DNA of 64,000 nt from positions 310,001 to 374,000 of the forward strand of contig CAKMXJ010000022.1 in NCBI GenBank assembly GCA_928724745.1. Direction: 5' to 3'. Below are positions 27,930 through 39,177 of the stretch, one piece after another. Every line of letters starts with the position of its first letter. The stretch's first letter is position 1. A program made the position numbers and the translations under genes. The notes beneath the pieces were generated by a model. That model had not been told where the DNA came from, did no database searches, and was given only the letters and a program-made list of their open reading frames with translations. This DNA is from Anthracocystis setariae (lineage: Eukaryota; Basidiomycota; Ustilaginomycetes; Ustilaginales; Ustilaginaceae).

Positions 27930-29597
27930 ATGGGCGTGGGCTCGCTCGTCGAAGCGGCTGCTGTGCTGCCTGTTGGTGCCGTAGCACTACTACTGCCCCC
28001 CTTGCTCCAGCTGGAAGCCGCCAGTCCCATCCACGCCGACTGGCCGCCATTCGAATACCTCTCGCGTCTCCTCCTCCAAACCCAACCCTCACGTCTTTCG
28101 CTCTTCCTCGATCACATCGTCACCGACGCACAGCGAGAGTGGATCCTATACCACGACGATGCCTTCCCTGGGCTATTCGCCGCTGCCGGTCTATCGCTCA
28201 TCGGGTTCTGGATGACACGCCAAGCTATCGCAAGCACCAAGGATGTCTTCTTCGCACGCGGCTTCAAAGGTCGCGATCTTCTCAAGCCGACTCCGCAGAT
28301 GATCCCCGAGAGTCTGGGCCTGCCAACCGCATCGGTGTATATGGCTTTGCTGTTCCTGTTCATCCCGTTCCGTTACTTTTCCTCGCGCTTGCAGGTGGTG
28401 CCGAAGAATGGCGATGATTGGGAGGGCAGGATGGACGGACGCGGAGGATTTCCACATCATGAATTGGCGAGTTTCCTTTCGGCGCTACTGTCGTTCTCGT
28501 GCGCCATCGTGCTCGGCTTTCTCGACGATGTATTCGATATTCGGTGGAGGTACAAGCTGCCCATCCCTGTGATCTCGAGCATCCCTTTGCTGATGGTCTA
28601 CTATGCGGGAGGCGGAGGCACTTCGGTCGTGGTTCCAGGCTGGCCGGCATGTTTACGACAACTGATTGGTTCCAGCATTGTCGAGCTCGGCCCTCTCTAC
28701 TACGGCTACATGTCGTTGCTCTCGACGTTCTGCACCAACAGCATCAACATCCTGGCGGGCATCAATGGGGTTGAAGTCGGGCAGGCGCTGATCATTTCGA
28801 TCTCGCTGTGCATCAATGATCTGCTCTACCTCGACCCACGCGCGGGCATGTCTGGTTCGCGCAGTAGCATCGAGCTTCTCCGTCGACACCTGCTGAGTCT
28901 GTACTTGCTTCTGCCGTTGACGGGCGTGTGTTTGGCGTTGCTTACGTGGAACCGGTATCCGGCACGCGTGTTCGTTGGCGATACATTCTGCTACTTTGCC
29001 GGTATGGTCTTCTCCACCGCCGGTATCCTGGGTCATTTTAGCAAGACGGTGCTCCTCTTCTTCGGGCCTCAGATCTTCAACTTCCTTCTCAGCTGTCCAC
29101 AACTCTTCGGGCTTGTTCCTAACCCTCGTCATCGCGTGCCGCGGTTCCATTCACCCACCAATTCCCTCTACCCTTCAATCCAGTACTTCTCCCCACCCCG
29201 TGGAAGCGACTATGGTGGTGAGGAGGTCCTCCCAAACACTTCGACCTCGCCTCTCCGCCCTGCAAGCACGCTTACCACTCTCGTCCTGAAATCCCTGGCA
29301 ACGCTTCGTCTCGTTCAACTCGATTACTGGGACACCGCCCAATCCCACATCCGCTCCACCACCAACCTCACCATCCTCAACGCCATCCTCGTCCTGCGTG
29401 GCGTCAAACTCCCTCCCCACCACACACACAATCATCATCAACAACAACAACAACAACAACAACAAACTCCTCCTCCTTTCCAAGGCCCCAACATCTCTGA
29501 AGCAAATCTCTGGTCACATGTAATGCTCCTACAAATCTCAACCTCCATCCTAGCTTTCGCAATCCGTTACCGCATAGCCTCCATCGTCTTCCCCTAG
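27930..29597 (+). CDS. ALG7: UDP-GlcNAc:dolichyl-phosphate GlcNAc-1-phosphate transferase
   Basis: 555 residues with about ten hydrophobic segments. It carries the family signatures GFLDDVFDIRWRYKLPIP (Asp-rich catalytic loop), NILAGINGVEVGQ and RYPARVFVGDTFCYFAGM. It performs the first step of dolichol-linked oligosaccharide assembly at the ER, the tunicamycin-sensitive step. A cytoplasmic loop between the last segments carries HTHNHHQQQQQQQQQT (about residues 495-510), a repeat not needed by the family. No introns. It converges with the SLM1-like gene. Confidence 0.94.
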   Translation: MGVGSLVEAAAVLPVGAVALLLPPLLQLEAASPIHADWPPFEYLSRLLLQTQPSRLSLFLDHIVTDAQREWILYHDDAFPGLFAAAGLSLIGFWMTRQAIASTKDVFFARGFKGRDLLKPTPQMIPESLGLPTASVYMALLFLFIPFRYFSSRLQVVPKNGDDWEGRMDGRGGFPHHELASFLSALLSFSCAIVLGFLDDVFDIRWRYKLPIPVISSIPLLMVYYAGGGGTSVVVPGWPACLRQLIGSSIVELGPLYYGYMSLLSTFCTNSINILAGINGVEVGQALIISISLCINDLLYLDPRAGMSGSRSSIELLRRHLLSLYLLLPLTGVCLALLTWNRYPARVFVGDTFCYFAGMVFSTAGILGHFSKTVLLFFGPQIFNFLLSCPQLFGLVPNPRHRVPRFHSPTNSLYPSIQYFSPPRGSDYGGEEVLPNTSTSPLRPASTLTTLVLKSLATLRLVQLDYWDTAQSHIRSTTNLTILNAILVLRGVKLPPHHTHNHHQQQQQQQQQTPPPFQGPNISEANLWSHVMLLQISTSILAFAIRYRIASIVFP

Positions 29598-29980
29598 AAC
29601 CCCCCCCCCCCCCCACCCCCCTGATGCAACCACCCCCACACACACACATGCCACTAATTCGCCAACAACAAACATGAAAAATTATAAACAAAAAAAAAAA
29701 AAAACTACGAGACATCCAGTGCGGATCATCCCCAAGTATCAAACATACAAAACCAAACAGAGAGAGAGAGAGAGAGGGTGGAGAGAATGAACAGCGGAGC
29801 AGCCCGAGTATCCCCTAAATGAACAAAGGAAGAAAAACGAACGCGGGGAAGAGAAGAAAGACAAGAAGAATGAATCATCGAGACATTTGACAGATCAAGG
29901 AGAGGCAGAAAAAACAAACAAACAGGGATATCAAATCGGATGCTCCTGGGATATCGATCGACAATTTCAATTCAACCACT
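29598..29980. other. Convergent gap with homopolymer runs
   Basis: Just after the ALG7 stop there is a run of C (about 29603-29620), then poly(A) (about 29689-29704) and a GA repeat (29759-29776). It lies between two 3' ends. No gene is seen. Confidence 0.5.
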
Positions 29981-31866
29981 TCAAGCCTCCTTGGACTCGG
30001 TCTCGGCAGCCTTCTCCTTACCAGCCGAGCTAGCGGAACGGTTCAATCCATCCTGCGAAGGCTGTCCCGCCTGAGCCGACTCGCCCTTCTTCTCAAGAAG
30101 GTATCCATTGGCACCCACCTCACCCTGGTGGTTGCCACCAGTGTAAGCGGGCACCTCCTCCTCCTTGGCAGCCGAGCTGGAAGCGGCATGAGTGTGAGAC
30201 GCGCCAGCGATGGCGGGCGCGGCAGCAGCTTCATCGTCTGCCTCCTCGTACTCGTCCTCGTCCTCCTCCTCCTCGATCGAGCTGCCAGCGTCCTCCTCCT
30301 CTTCCTCCTCCTCGGAGCGGTACCCGGCGGCACGAACTGCAGCGGGAACAATACCGGAGCGGTCCATCTGCTCAGAGGTGGTGAGGTACACCTTGGAAAG
30401 CTGCTTGATGTCGTTCCACCACTCCATCATCTCGTCGTGGCTGCGAGCACGGAAGGTGTAGGCGTGTTCACGACCCATGCCGAGACTGGCGAGACCCTTG
30501 GATGGCACAGCCGACTGGTTACCTGTGACCTTGCGACCTTCGATGTGGAACTTGTGGCTCTTGGCAGCCATAGTCGAGGGGGGACCAAGAGTGCATTCAG
30601 GCAGGAAGAGCGAGAGTTCGGGCTGAGGGTGCTTGGTGGGGTCGGACGAACCGTGCTCGTGGAGGTAACCGGCGGGAGTGAGAACGTAGAAAGATTCCTT
30701 GTAAGTCTTGGTGAAACGCTTCTTGCGTTCGAGGATACCCTGGTGAACGGGGATGACCGAGGGGTCGTCCTTGCCGGGGTAGTCGATGGTCTCGGGGTTG
30801 CGCAGAGGAGTGTCGGGGTCGAGGAGGTGGTCGGAACGCGCGGCGAAAGCGATCCACTCGGAGTTGGGCTGGAGCGAGCGCATCTGGACGCCGAGGCTGA
30901 GCCAGGTGTCCTGGACCTGGGCCGACATACGGCCAGACCACTCGTCGAACGTCTGCCAAGCGCTCTGGATGCTGCGGACGATGCCCTCCTCGAAGTGGGC
31001 CGAGTTCTGCTGCATGATGATGATGGACTTCTGCAGAGCGTTCTCCTCGTTGACCTGGCGCTGAAGCTGACGGAAGACCTGCTGGTTGGCAGCGTACGGG
31101 TCTTCGCGGGCAGTGACGCTCATGGGAGTGTTCTTGAGCAGCGTGATGGAACGAGCAAGCTCGGTGATCATCTTGGTCGACATCTCACGCTCCTTTGCGA
31201 CCGAGTTGGCAAGCTTGCCGGTATCCTGCTGCACATTCTTGATGTGCGCCTTGATCTCGGCGCGAAGCTTCTGAAGGTGCTGGACGATGGAGCCCTCGAC
31301 GGTCTTGGCGAGGTTGGCGTGGTGGTCGGCAATGACGCGGGTCTTGTCGCGAATGCCGTAGTAGATGTCCTGGATTCCGTCCTCGCCGAGGAACTGGTTG
31401 CCCTCACGGAAGGGCACCTGAATGACACCACCGAGCTTGGTCAGCTCCTTGGCAGTGTTGTACTCGATGTCGGCAATACCTTCAAAGTAGCTGATGAGCT
31501 GCTTGGTGATGTGTTTCCAGCCTGTGTTATAAGAAGGAATAGGCGAGAGGCGAGAGGCGAGAGGCGAGAGGGGGGAAGTGCGATTTGTCAGCTACACGTC
31601 TGTGCAGAAAGGCGGCTCATCCGCTCGCTGAACTGAACAAGCAACGGCTGATTGGCGAACGAGGCTGATACGAGCATAGCCTCCGAGCTCAGTCGGGGGG
31701 CTTGCCGATAAGTAGACTTACCAGTGAAACGCTCAATGAGGATGTCCGAGGGACGAAGCTCGTGAGGGCCAGTGTTCTTCTTGATGAGGGAAGCATTACG
31801 GCTGGCAATGGTAGACTTCCTGCTCACCGAGGTAGCTCGGGTCATGGTGGATTGTGCGTCGGCCAT
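29981..31866 (-). CDS. SLM1: SLM1/SLM2-like PH-domain protein (TORC2/PI(4,5)P2 effector)
   Basis: Two exons, 31866-31722 and 31521-29981, give 561 residues. The donor is GTAAGT and the acceptor ACAG, splitting a Gly codon so that ERFTG continues as WKHITKQLISYFEG. The first half is an F-BAR-like helical region (YFEGIADIEYNTAKELTKL ... FEEGIVRSIQSAWQTFDEW). A PH domain follows at about 300-420 (QGILERKKRFTKTYKESFYVLTP ... AYTFRARSHDEMMEWW). The C-terminus is acidic and Ala/Ser-rich. In yeast Slm1/2 bind PI(4,5)P2 at eisosomes and are phosphorylated by TORC2. The gene symbol follows that homology. Confidence 0.88.
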
Positions 31867-34551
31867 TTTGGAATGTGAACGTCGACGACGAATGCGGGAT
31901 GAAATAGAGGAACGTTGGTTATAACTACGATATGAACAACGACGGCGAGCAGATAATTGGAAGAGCTAGCCGGGGGTATTGGATGTTGGTTCAGGCGAGG
32001 GTGATGATGGTGAGGAGGATAAAAGGGATGAAGTAGTAGAAGTAGTATGTATGTCTGGTTATCTTTTGAGTCGGAGCAGTGGAGAGAGCCCAGCCGCGGA
32101 TTGGTCAGTCAAGGGTGAAGCAGCAAGCGAGGGCGATGTCGACGTCAAGGCACATACTGTCTAGTTTGTAGTAAGCGCGCTGGCTTGTTTAGCGCCGGGC
32201 CCGGTTGCTCTGTAATGTAGGAGCGAGCGAAAGAGAGAGTAAGTCGAGACAGAGAGAATGCGGTCACTAGGCGGAAGCTGTGCCGCTTGGACGTAGGGTT
32301 GACATTCCACTGACGCAACGGCGTGAAACCAGTGTAGGTGTGTCAGTGTGTGTTGCCTCCTCCACTCTCTGGTTTAGAAAATCACAAATACTAGAGTGTG
32401 GTGCTGTGCTGCGCTGGGGCCTCTTACACTCTTTTTTTGGAATGCCGTCCGCCCATTTTGGAGCGATGACGAAAACGGTCGTTTGAATCCGTTGATGAGT
32501 TTTGGCACTAGACCAGTGTCAGCCAGTTTAAAAGCGAATCAGGAATAAATTATCGACGACGTGCATATTTCGCCTGACTTTGCTGTACTGTGGTGACCGT
32601 GTAGTGAAGCTAGTCGAGTGCATGCTGTACGTCGGCAACGCTTTGCTCCAAAATTGGCATCACGCTGCACAGCCAACTGCCACAACACGACTGATGCGCG
32701 CTACACTTCAGTACAGAGTCTACAAGGCGTAGGACCGGCTCTCCGCAACGCACGTTTTCTCGCTCGACGGTTGCCGATCAGACTCAGAGCAAGCTGCTCA
32801 GATCGTGTCAAGCTAGCGGAGGTCCAAACCACCACGGTTCTCCCCTTTTTTTTGCCCATCAGCCCATCCAGCCCCACGGCAGCATGCTGTATACCCGCGC
32901 GGCGCAGAACATCCGACGTTGCCTGGTTGTTTGATTGCTCGATTGTTGGCTGCCTTGCATGCAAAGTCGCCGTTACTGTAATGTAGCTGGCCGCAACACG
33001 ACCTTTCGGATGCAAGCTCCGTTGACTCGGTTCTACTGTATCTGTCTCGCTGAGCTGCGATGAATTCCATTCGGCTCGCGGGATTTGCTTATACAGTGAG
33101 ATCATACTCTGTACAATAGTCAACCTGTCGCCACTCGGCTCAAGGTTGCTTTGCAAGGTGTCTTGTCTGTCACATCATTGTGCCCTTCGCGGCGTTGACC
33201 AAGGCCATCTTCAATGCCATGGCTGGGAGTGTTCGTGTCGCCCCGAATGAAATCTTGGTTTAGTCGCCGACCACCCAAACGGAAGACCTACTACACTGTA
33301 CGAATTTGCCTGATTTCACCCTTGACGATCCTTCATCTGGTCTGTTTCAGGGTCTCTGATGATCACGTTGATTGGTGGTCACTTCTATCTCCTCCCTCCC
33401 ATCTACGGTATGGCTCTCAGCAAATACTCGACGCTAAAACTTTCGCCATTCTTCATCGCATTGTTGACCTGTGATTGCTAAGTTGGATACATCTATAGAC
33501 CGATCTGTCGTGTATACGAGCAGGCATGTGAGAGTCTCTACCTGTGCAAGCGTGGTCGCCGTTTGGGTATTGCTGGTCAATGTCACTGACAAGCAATCAG
33601 TACTGTGCTCGCATTGATACACGTTGAAGCAGAAGCAAGTCAAATGCCTCGTACAGCAGCGGTGCGGCACTCTGGACGCCGTAGAGGATGGCTGTGTCAT
33701 GACGTCGGCCAGCATGCCCTAAGCTACTGTATACAGTACTGTGGTGTAGTCGATCAGCTATTTTCGGCCTTTGACTTGCATTGGGTTGTTTGTTGCCGAG
33801 CTCTTGCAGATCATTCTCGCCTGTTTGGCATGCAGTCCGGTCAACTCGTGCTATCGCTCGTGCTTGACCTCATTGCCACCATTTTCTACTGTATCACTCG
33901 CAGGATGTTTGGTTCCCGTCCGTATCGCCTTGGGCGTGCAGTTGATGTGTTGCATGACGTCGGATGGTCGAGGTTGTTGAATCGGGTGACCCTTGCCCGA
34001 TCGATCCATTCGAAGCCGTGTTTTCTCAGCCCCCCCTTTTTTTTTTTTTTTTTTGTAAATTACGGTAAAAGCATGTCCATGGCCAAAAGGCTCGGCCCTT
34101 TACCCACACATGTGCATGCTAAACTTGCTTTTGACGGCACTACAGTACTAGGGTTGAGTGGGTGCGATACTGATGTGCTTTGCTCTTGCTTGCTTGACTG
34201 TACAATTGCCTTTTCAGCTGTTTCTTCGGAAACGCCGAGAGACTTGTGATCCTACAAAAGACCGAGGTGGCACGGCACTGTGCGTTTAGAGTACGCGTCG
34301 CGTAAAGAGGCGTTCCAACAGCAACCAACACTCACAACTTGCATCTGTCGGACCTTTTTTTTTGGAGAAAGCTGAGTCAAGTCTGGTCGAAAGGTGAACG
34401 TTTGAGCAAATTCCATAGCGCTTTCAAGCTTGGCAGAGAGCATCTTTTGCAATTCCACTGCCATCCAAGTAATTGCCACTGGCCGTATCAAGGACGACTC
34501 TGCTGCTGCTTCTGTTGCTGCTGCTGCTTCTGTTGCTGTTCACCAACAGCC
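31867..34551. other. Long divergent intergenic region rich in TACTGTA/TACAGTA words
   Basis: At 2.7 kb this is the longest gap in the gene-rich part. It holds at least eight occurrences of TACTGTA/TACAGTA-like words, including the perfect palindrome TACTGTATACAGTA at 33725-33738. There are also poly(T) runs at about 34036-34054 and 34356-34363. Frames such as 33605-34249 show no domain or codon pattern of a gene. Confidence 0.5.
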
Positions 34552-37500
34552 ATGGATTCGACTGGCGAGCCCTCGACTCGAGCTGCACCACCACGGCCCA
34601 GAGGAACCCTAGGCCTCAAAAGGGTTGCGCCTTCCCACGCAGCGAGTCCTCACTGGACACCGCCATCACGAATCGCTGCCGATACGAGCGAAACACCCCC
34701 CAAGCGAGCGCGCTTAGTACTTCCATCTCAGCCACTCAGCCAAGGTGACGCCGAGTTACTCCCTGCCAGCACGAGAGCCGGTGACGATACTCCTGCTTCG
34801 CATGCTTTCCTCCTGAGTCGCAATCGATCCAACCAGGCTGTCGACACATTGTCAGCGCCAGACAACGCAGCGCCACAAACAGCCTCCTCATCGCCATCAT
34901 TATCAAGTCGCAATGGTCCGTTCTACCTATGCACATGGAGAAAACCTCAGGCGAAAAAGCACAAGACATGGGACGGAGATGCCATCCTTGTCGTCAAAGA
35001 CGCAGGCGAACGCTGCAGCCTGATTTGCTCCGAGACGGGCAAAGATCTTGCCACTTCCGCCAGATTTGCCTTCGACCGCCTCTCCTCTGGCGATGCGTTG
35101 GCGCTCGGCGGTAAAGAGATCGAAGTCGACAGAGAGATTGGCGAAGCCGAATATCGCAAGCTGGTCGCATTCACACGCGGTGAACTCTCTCCCGTCAAAC
35201 GAGGTCCCCCACCAACAGCCGTTCGCACCCCGAAGCCCTTTGTTGCTCCTATCAAGCGATCCGCCATCGTGCCAGTCGACATCAACAAGCTTGGACCCGC
35301 TCGTACAGAGACCTTCTACGGCAAACCTGCACCTAGACCAACACGCAAAGATCTCCAAGACGACTCTGACGCAACGCGCTCAGCCAGCCCTTCGCGCGTC
35401 AGCGGCCTCATCAACCCCGGCCAAGGTAAAGCGCCCCATCCTCGATTCGACCCCAACGAACCAGGTGCCATCGTCATGAAGCGACCCGACGACAATCACC
35501 AGAAGCGCTTCAATCCCAGAGCGCTGCCCGTGGTCGACGTCGTCCTTGACCCCCAGCTCACGAAAGCGTTACGTCCGCATCAAGTGGAAGGTGTCAAGTT
35601 CCTCTACGAGCGCGTCATGGGTATGCATGCCGACGGCGAAAAGGGACAAGGCTGCATTCTGGCAGACGAGATGGGTCTCGGCAAGACTCTGCAAACTATC
35701 GCCCTCATCTTGACACTCATCAAGCAATCGTGCTACTATACCCCATCGTCCTGCACCATCGAGCGCGCCATGATCGTCTGTCCGCTCACCCTCGTCAAGA
35801 ACTGGAAGCGCGAATTCCGGAAATGGATCGGTACCAATTCGCTCAACGTTCTCTGCATCGACGAAGGTCGCGGCCGCCAAGACGTTGAGCGCTTCGTCCG
35901 CTCCAAAACCTACCACGTTCTCGTCATCGGCTACGAAAAGCTACGCACGTGTATCGATCTGTTCAAGGACGTCCATCCGCCCATCGGCCTCATCGTATGC
36001 GACGAAGGCCACCGACTCAAGTCCAAGGATGCCAAGACGACGCAGATGTTCGACGAGCTGTATTCTGACCGCAAGGTCATCCTGTCCGGCACTCCCATTC
36101 AGAACGATCTGTCCGAGTTCCACGCCATGATCGACTTTGTCGCGCCGGGTCTGCTGCGCTCGTACAACGAGTTCAAGAGCATCTTTGAAGAGCCCATCAT
36201 GCGGTCGCGAGCGCAACACTGCTCCAAACAGACCAAGGCGACCGGTCGAGCACGGGCCGATGCACTCATGCGAATCACCAACGACGTCATCCTCCGTCGC
36301 ACAGCCGATATCCTGGCCAACTTTCTCCCGCCCAAAAACGAAATGGTGCTGTTCTGCAGTCCATCCCAGCACCAGCTGCGCATCTACAAGACGCTGCTGG
36401 GCTCGAGCGATGTGCGCTCGCTGCTGCGGGGCGAAGCGGGCAACGGGCTTTTGCAGATCGGCGTGCTGAGGAAGCTCTGCAATACGCCCGAGCTTCTGCT
36501 CAAGGACGCCGAGGGCAGCGCTGCTACAGCGACCAAGGCGTTGGTCGGAGATGTGGCGAGCTACCTCCCGCCCAACTTTGTACGCAATGACGCGAGGTAT
36601 AGTGGCAAGCTCGTGTGCGTGATGAACTTGCTCGAGGCGGTGCGTGCACAGACGGACGACAAGGTGGTGCTGGTCTCCAACTTCACCAGCACGCTCGATA
36701 TCGTGGAGGCGATGATGAGGAAGAAGCGGTACTCGTACCTTCGACTGGATGGAAAGACTCCGCAGGACGAGCGCATGGCGATGGTCAACCAGTTTAACCG
36801 CCAAGGCGTCGACAATTCTTTCGTTTTCCTCCTGTCCGCCAAGAGTGGTGGCGTGGGGCTCAACCTGATCGGAGCCAACCGGTTGGTGCTGATCGACTCG
36901 GACTGGAATCCGTCGACGGATCTTCAGGCGATGGCGCGCATCCATCGAGATGGACAGAAGAAGCCATGCTACATCTACCGGCTGCTGGTTTCGGGCACGA
37001 TGGATGAGAAGATCTACCAGCGACAGATCAGTAAGCTCGGGTTATCGGACTCGCTGATGAATGCCGACAAGAAGTCTTCGTCCGATACGTTTTCGCAGGA
37101 GGAGTTGAGGGATATCTTTACGCTGCATTTGGATTCGCCGTGTATCAGCCATCGACAGCTGATCTGTGATTGCGATCGGAAGGGCGGGGTGGCCAGTGCG
37201 ATCGGCGACGCACAAGCTGGCTCGCAGCGGTTGGCCGATACGCAGGCATCGATGAGGAGCGGCGAGGATGACGATGACGATGACGACGAGCAGCAGCAGT
37301 TTCCTGGATTTGTGGCGGCTTCGCAGCACGTGGTGGATCAGGTGGCTAAGGATAAGGTGGACAAGAGGAAGAAGCTGTTGGCGCTATTCAAATGGGCGCA
37401 TTTTGACTGTGTGCAGCATCCAGATGCGTTTCAGGACGATGCGATCGTGGCTGGTCTCATTCGCAAGGTTCATCAAGCGGCGGGCAAGTCAGGGTTTCGG

Positions 37501-37779
37501 TCGACACAGCCAAAGGTCAAGTTGGAGAGAGAGGAGGAGTGGAGTACCGATATGAAGGAGACGAAAGACGACCTGTTCTTGGGTGGACAGAGTCAAAGTG
37601 ACGCCGAGATGGATGACGACGATGGAGATGACAATGATGGGTTGACGGACGGCAAGTTCAGCCTGGAAGACGTTGAAGCGGGCCGCATCCTGTTCGTGTT
37701 TTCCAAGAAGTCTGAAAACAGCGCCCATAAACGTGCACAGTCGCCAGCCTCACTCACCACGCCACCGTCATTGGACTAG
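34552..37779 (+). CDS. RDH54: RDH54/RAD54B-type SNF2 DNA translocase
   Basis: 1075 residues. Residues ~115-150 (FYLCTWRKPQAKKHKTWDGD) match the short N-terminal module found in Rdh54/RAD54B. The ATPase core has GCILADEMGLGKTLQT near 370 (Walker A), DEGHRLKS near 484, and the SNF2 C-terminal lobe with SAKSGGVGLNLIGA and ARIHRDGQKKPCYIYRLL near 760-815. It moves on duplex DNA to help Rad51/Dmc1 strand exchange and remove Rad51. The acidic C-terminus has DDDDDDDEQQQ. The ATG at 34552 is the first in a long open frame; upstream codons encode an unlikely poly-Cys stretch. Confidence 0.9.
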   Translation: MDSTGEPSTRAAPPRPRGTLGLKRVAPSHAASPHWTPPSRIAADTSETPPKRARLVLPSQPLSQGDAELLPASTRAGDDTPASHAFLLSRNRSNQAVDTLSAPDNAAPQTASSSPSLSSRNGPFYLCTWRKPQAKKHKTWDGDAILVVKDAGERCSLICSETGKDLATSARFAFDRLSSGDALALGGKEIEVDREIGEAEYRKLVAFTRGELSPVKRGPPPTAVRTPKPFVAPIKRSAIVPVDINKLGPARTETFYGKPAPRPTRKDLQDDSDATRSASPSRVSGLINPGQGKAPHPRFDPNEPGAIVMKRPDDNHQKRFNPRALPVVDVVLDPQLTKALRPHQVEGVKFLYERVMGMHADGEKGQGCILADEMGLGKTLQTIALILTLIKQSCYYTPSSCTIERAMIVCPLTLVKNWKREFRKWIGTNSLNVLCIDEGRGRQDVERFVRSKTYHVLVIGYEKLRTCIDLFKDVHPPIGLIVCDEGHRLKSKDAKTTQMFDELYSDRKVILSGTPIQNDLSEFHAMIDFVAPGLLRSYNEFKSIFEEPIMRSRAQHCSKQTKATGRARADALMRITNDVILRRTADILANFLPPKNEMVLFCSPSQHQLRIYKTLLGSSDVRSLLRGEAGNGLLQIGVLRKLCNTPELLLKDAEGSAATATKALVGDVASYLPPNFVRNDARYSGKLVCVMNLLEAVRAQTDDKVVLVSNFTSTLDIVEAMMRKKRYSYLRLDGKTPQDERMAMVNQFNRQGVDNSFVFLLSAKSGGVGLNLIGANRLVLIDSDWNPSTDLQAMARIHRDGQKKPCYIYRLLVSGTMDEKIYQRQISKLGLSDSLMNADKKSSSDTFSQEELRDIFTLHLDSPCISHRQLICDCDRKGGVASAIGDAQAGSQRLADTQASMRSGEDDDDDDDEQQQFPGFVAASQHVVDQVAKDKVDKRKKLLALFKWAHFDCVQHPDAFQDDAIVAGLIRKVHQAAGKSGFRSTQPKVKLEREEEWSTDMKETKDDLFLGGQSQSDAEMDDDDGDDNDGLTDGKFSLEDVEAGRILFVFSKKSENSAHKRAQSPASLTTPPSLD

Positions 37780-37832
37780 ACCTGTCATCGCTGGCATAGT
37801 TAGAGGACATGCTGAATCTACGAGATGTGCTA

Positions 37833-38725
37833 TTAGTTGGGGGGAGGGTAGAGACATCTGCCTTCCATGCCACCGTCTACCTGGAGGTTGACGCCTGTGA
37901 CGTGGCCGCTGAGGGTTGGGCTGCTGAGGACGACGACTTGCTTGGCGATGTCTGCGGGCATTGCGACTTTCTGGAGTGGTGTGCTTGCTAGTGCACGTGC
38001 TCTTACCTTGTCGTCGTTGATGGTTTCTGCGGCCATGGGGGTGTAGACCCAACCTGGGTTGACCGAGTTGACTCTGGCTTTGGGGGCGATGCGGACGATT
38101 TCGTTCTTGAGCGTTGGGACGAGGCCGTACATCAGAGCGGACTTGGTGGAAGCGTAGTCTGCATGGTCCGCCTCGCCGAATTTGCCTGCAGTGCTGCCGA
38201 TGAAGCAGATCGAGACGGGATCCAAGATCGCGGACGAGGAGGCGGTTTTGAGGGCTGCGAGGAAGGCGCGACAGAGGAGGAAAGAGCCATCGAGATTGAC
38301 GGCGTGCGTGTTGCGCCACTGCGAGAGCGTCATTTCGGAAACAGTGGCGGGAGGGATGGGCCAGATGCCATGGTTGACGATGAGGATCTGCACCGGGATG
38401 CCTTGGGCTTGTCGAGCGGCGGAGAAGAGACGATCAACATCGGATTCCGAGGTGACATCGGCTTGGAGCGCGACAAGACCAGCGGTGTTGGCGAGCTCAC
38501 GCGGAGTAGTGTTGTAGTGTGCAGTGACTTTACAGCCTGCAGCGAGGAAGGTCTTGGCCGTCTCGAATCCAATGCCTGTGAGCTCGACGCGAGATGAAAG
38601 ATGGTCAGGTTTAGGTTTGGCTGAAAAGATGGATGATAGTGTGGACGAATGGACTTACCTCCCGAAGCGCCAGAAACGAGAACATGTACGCCGTTCAGGC
38701 CAAAATCGAGCGGTGAAGAGGACAT
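37833..38725 (-). CDS. Short-chain dehydrogenase/reductase
   Basis: Two exons, 38725-38659 and 38575-37833, give 269 residues. Splicing joins SGASG to GIGFETA, restoring the Gly-rich NAD(P)-binding motif. NHG stands in for the usual NAG. The catalytic Ser lies in ICFIGSTAGKFG, followed by Tyr and Lys in DYASTKSA. The end has VTGVNLQVDGGM. The family reduces or oxidises alcohols and ketones; substrate unknown. It is tail-to-tail with RDH54 (54 bp apart). Confidence 0.88.
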
Positions 38726-39177
38726 GCTTTACAAGTCTAGCAAGATGGATTTTGAGGAATGTTGTGAGTACGAGGGGAAGGATGAAAAGAAGATGTTGTG
38801 TTGAGTCCTTTTTCATTGCCGGTTGGTTCGCACAGACGACACTCGGCAATCAAACGGGAAAAAAAGGAGAAACAAATGTGTTAGATCTACAGTACTCAAT
38901 TCCACAACTGGGATCGGTATGAAACAAGAAAGCGGCTGCCGAAAAGAGGCATTTCATTTCATATTATTTTTTTTTAATTGTTAGGGTTGCGAGGCTTTTC
39001 TTTCTGTTGGCGCGTGACACAGTGACACAGCGACAGAGCTCAGCGTGAAAGCGCCTTTTGTGCCATCCAACCCCGTATCGCTAATCGACATTTCCTTGGC
39101 CTAATTCCACCATCTCCATACAAGAACAACAACGACTTCAATTCCTTGTCTCGGACTTCGTCTCCGTACGAGTCACG
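38726..39177. promoter_or_regulatory. Divergent promoter region, SDR and CRAL-TRIO genes
   Basis: It contains CTACAGTACT at 38887-38896 and a T-rich run near 38968. No gene is seen. Confidence 0.5.

Noticed and set aside
30128..31636. Open frame of 502 codons on the plus strand
   Set aside because: It is antisense to the SLM1-like gene and arises from its GC-rich codon use. No domain is recognisable.
33605..34249. Open frame of 214 codons in the gap before RDH54
   Set aside because: Cys/Ser/Phe-rich sequence ending in a poly-Phe run from a T homopolymer; no domain and weak start context.
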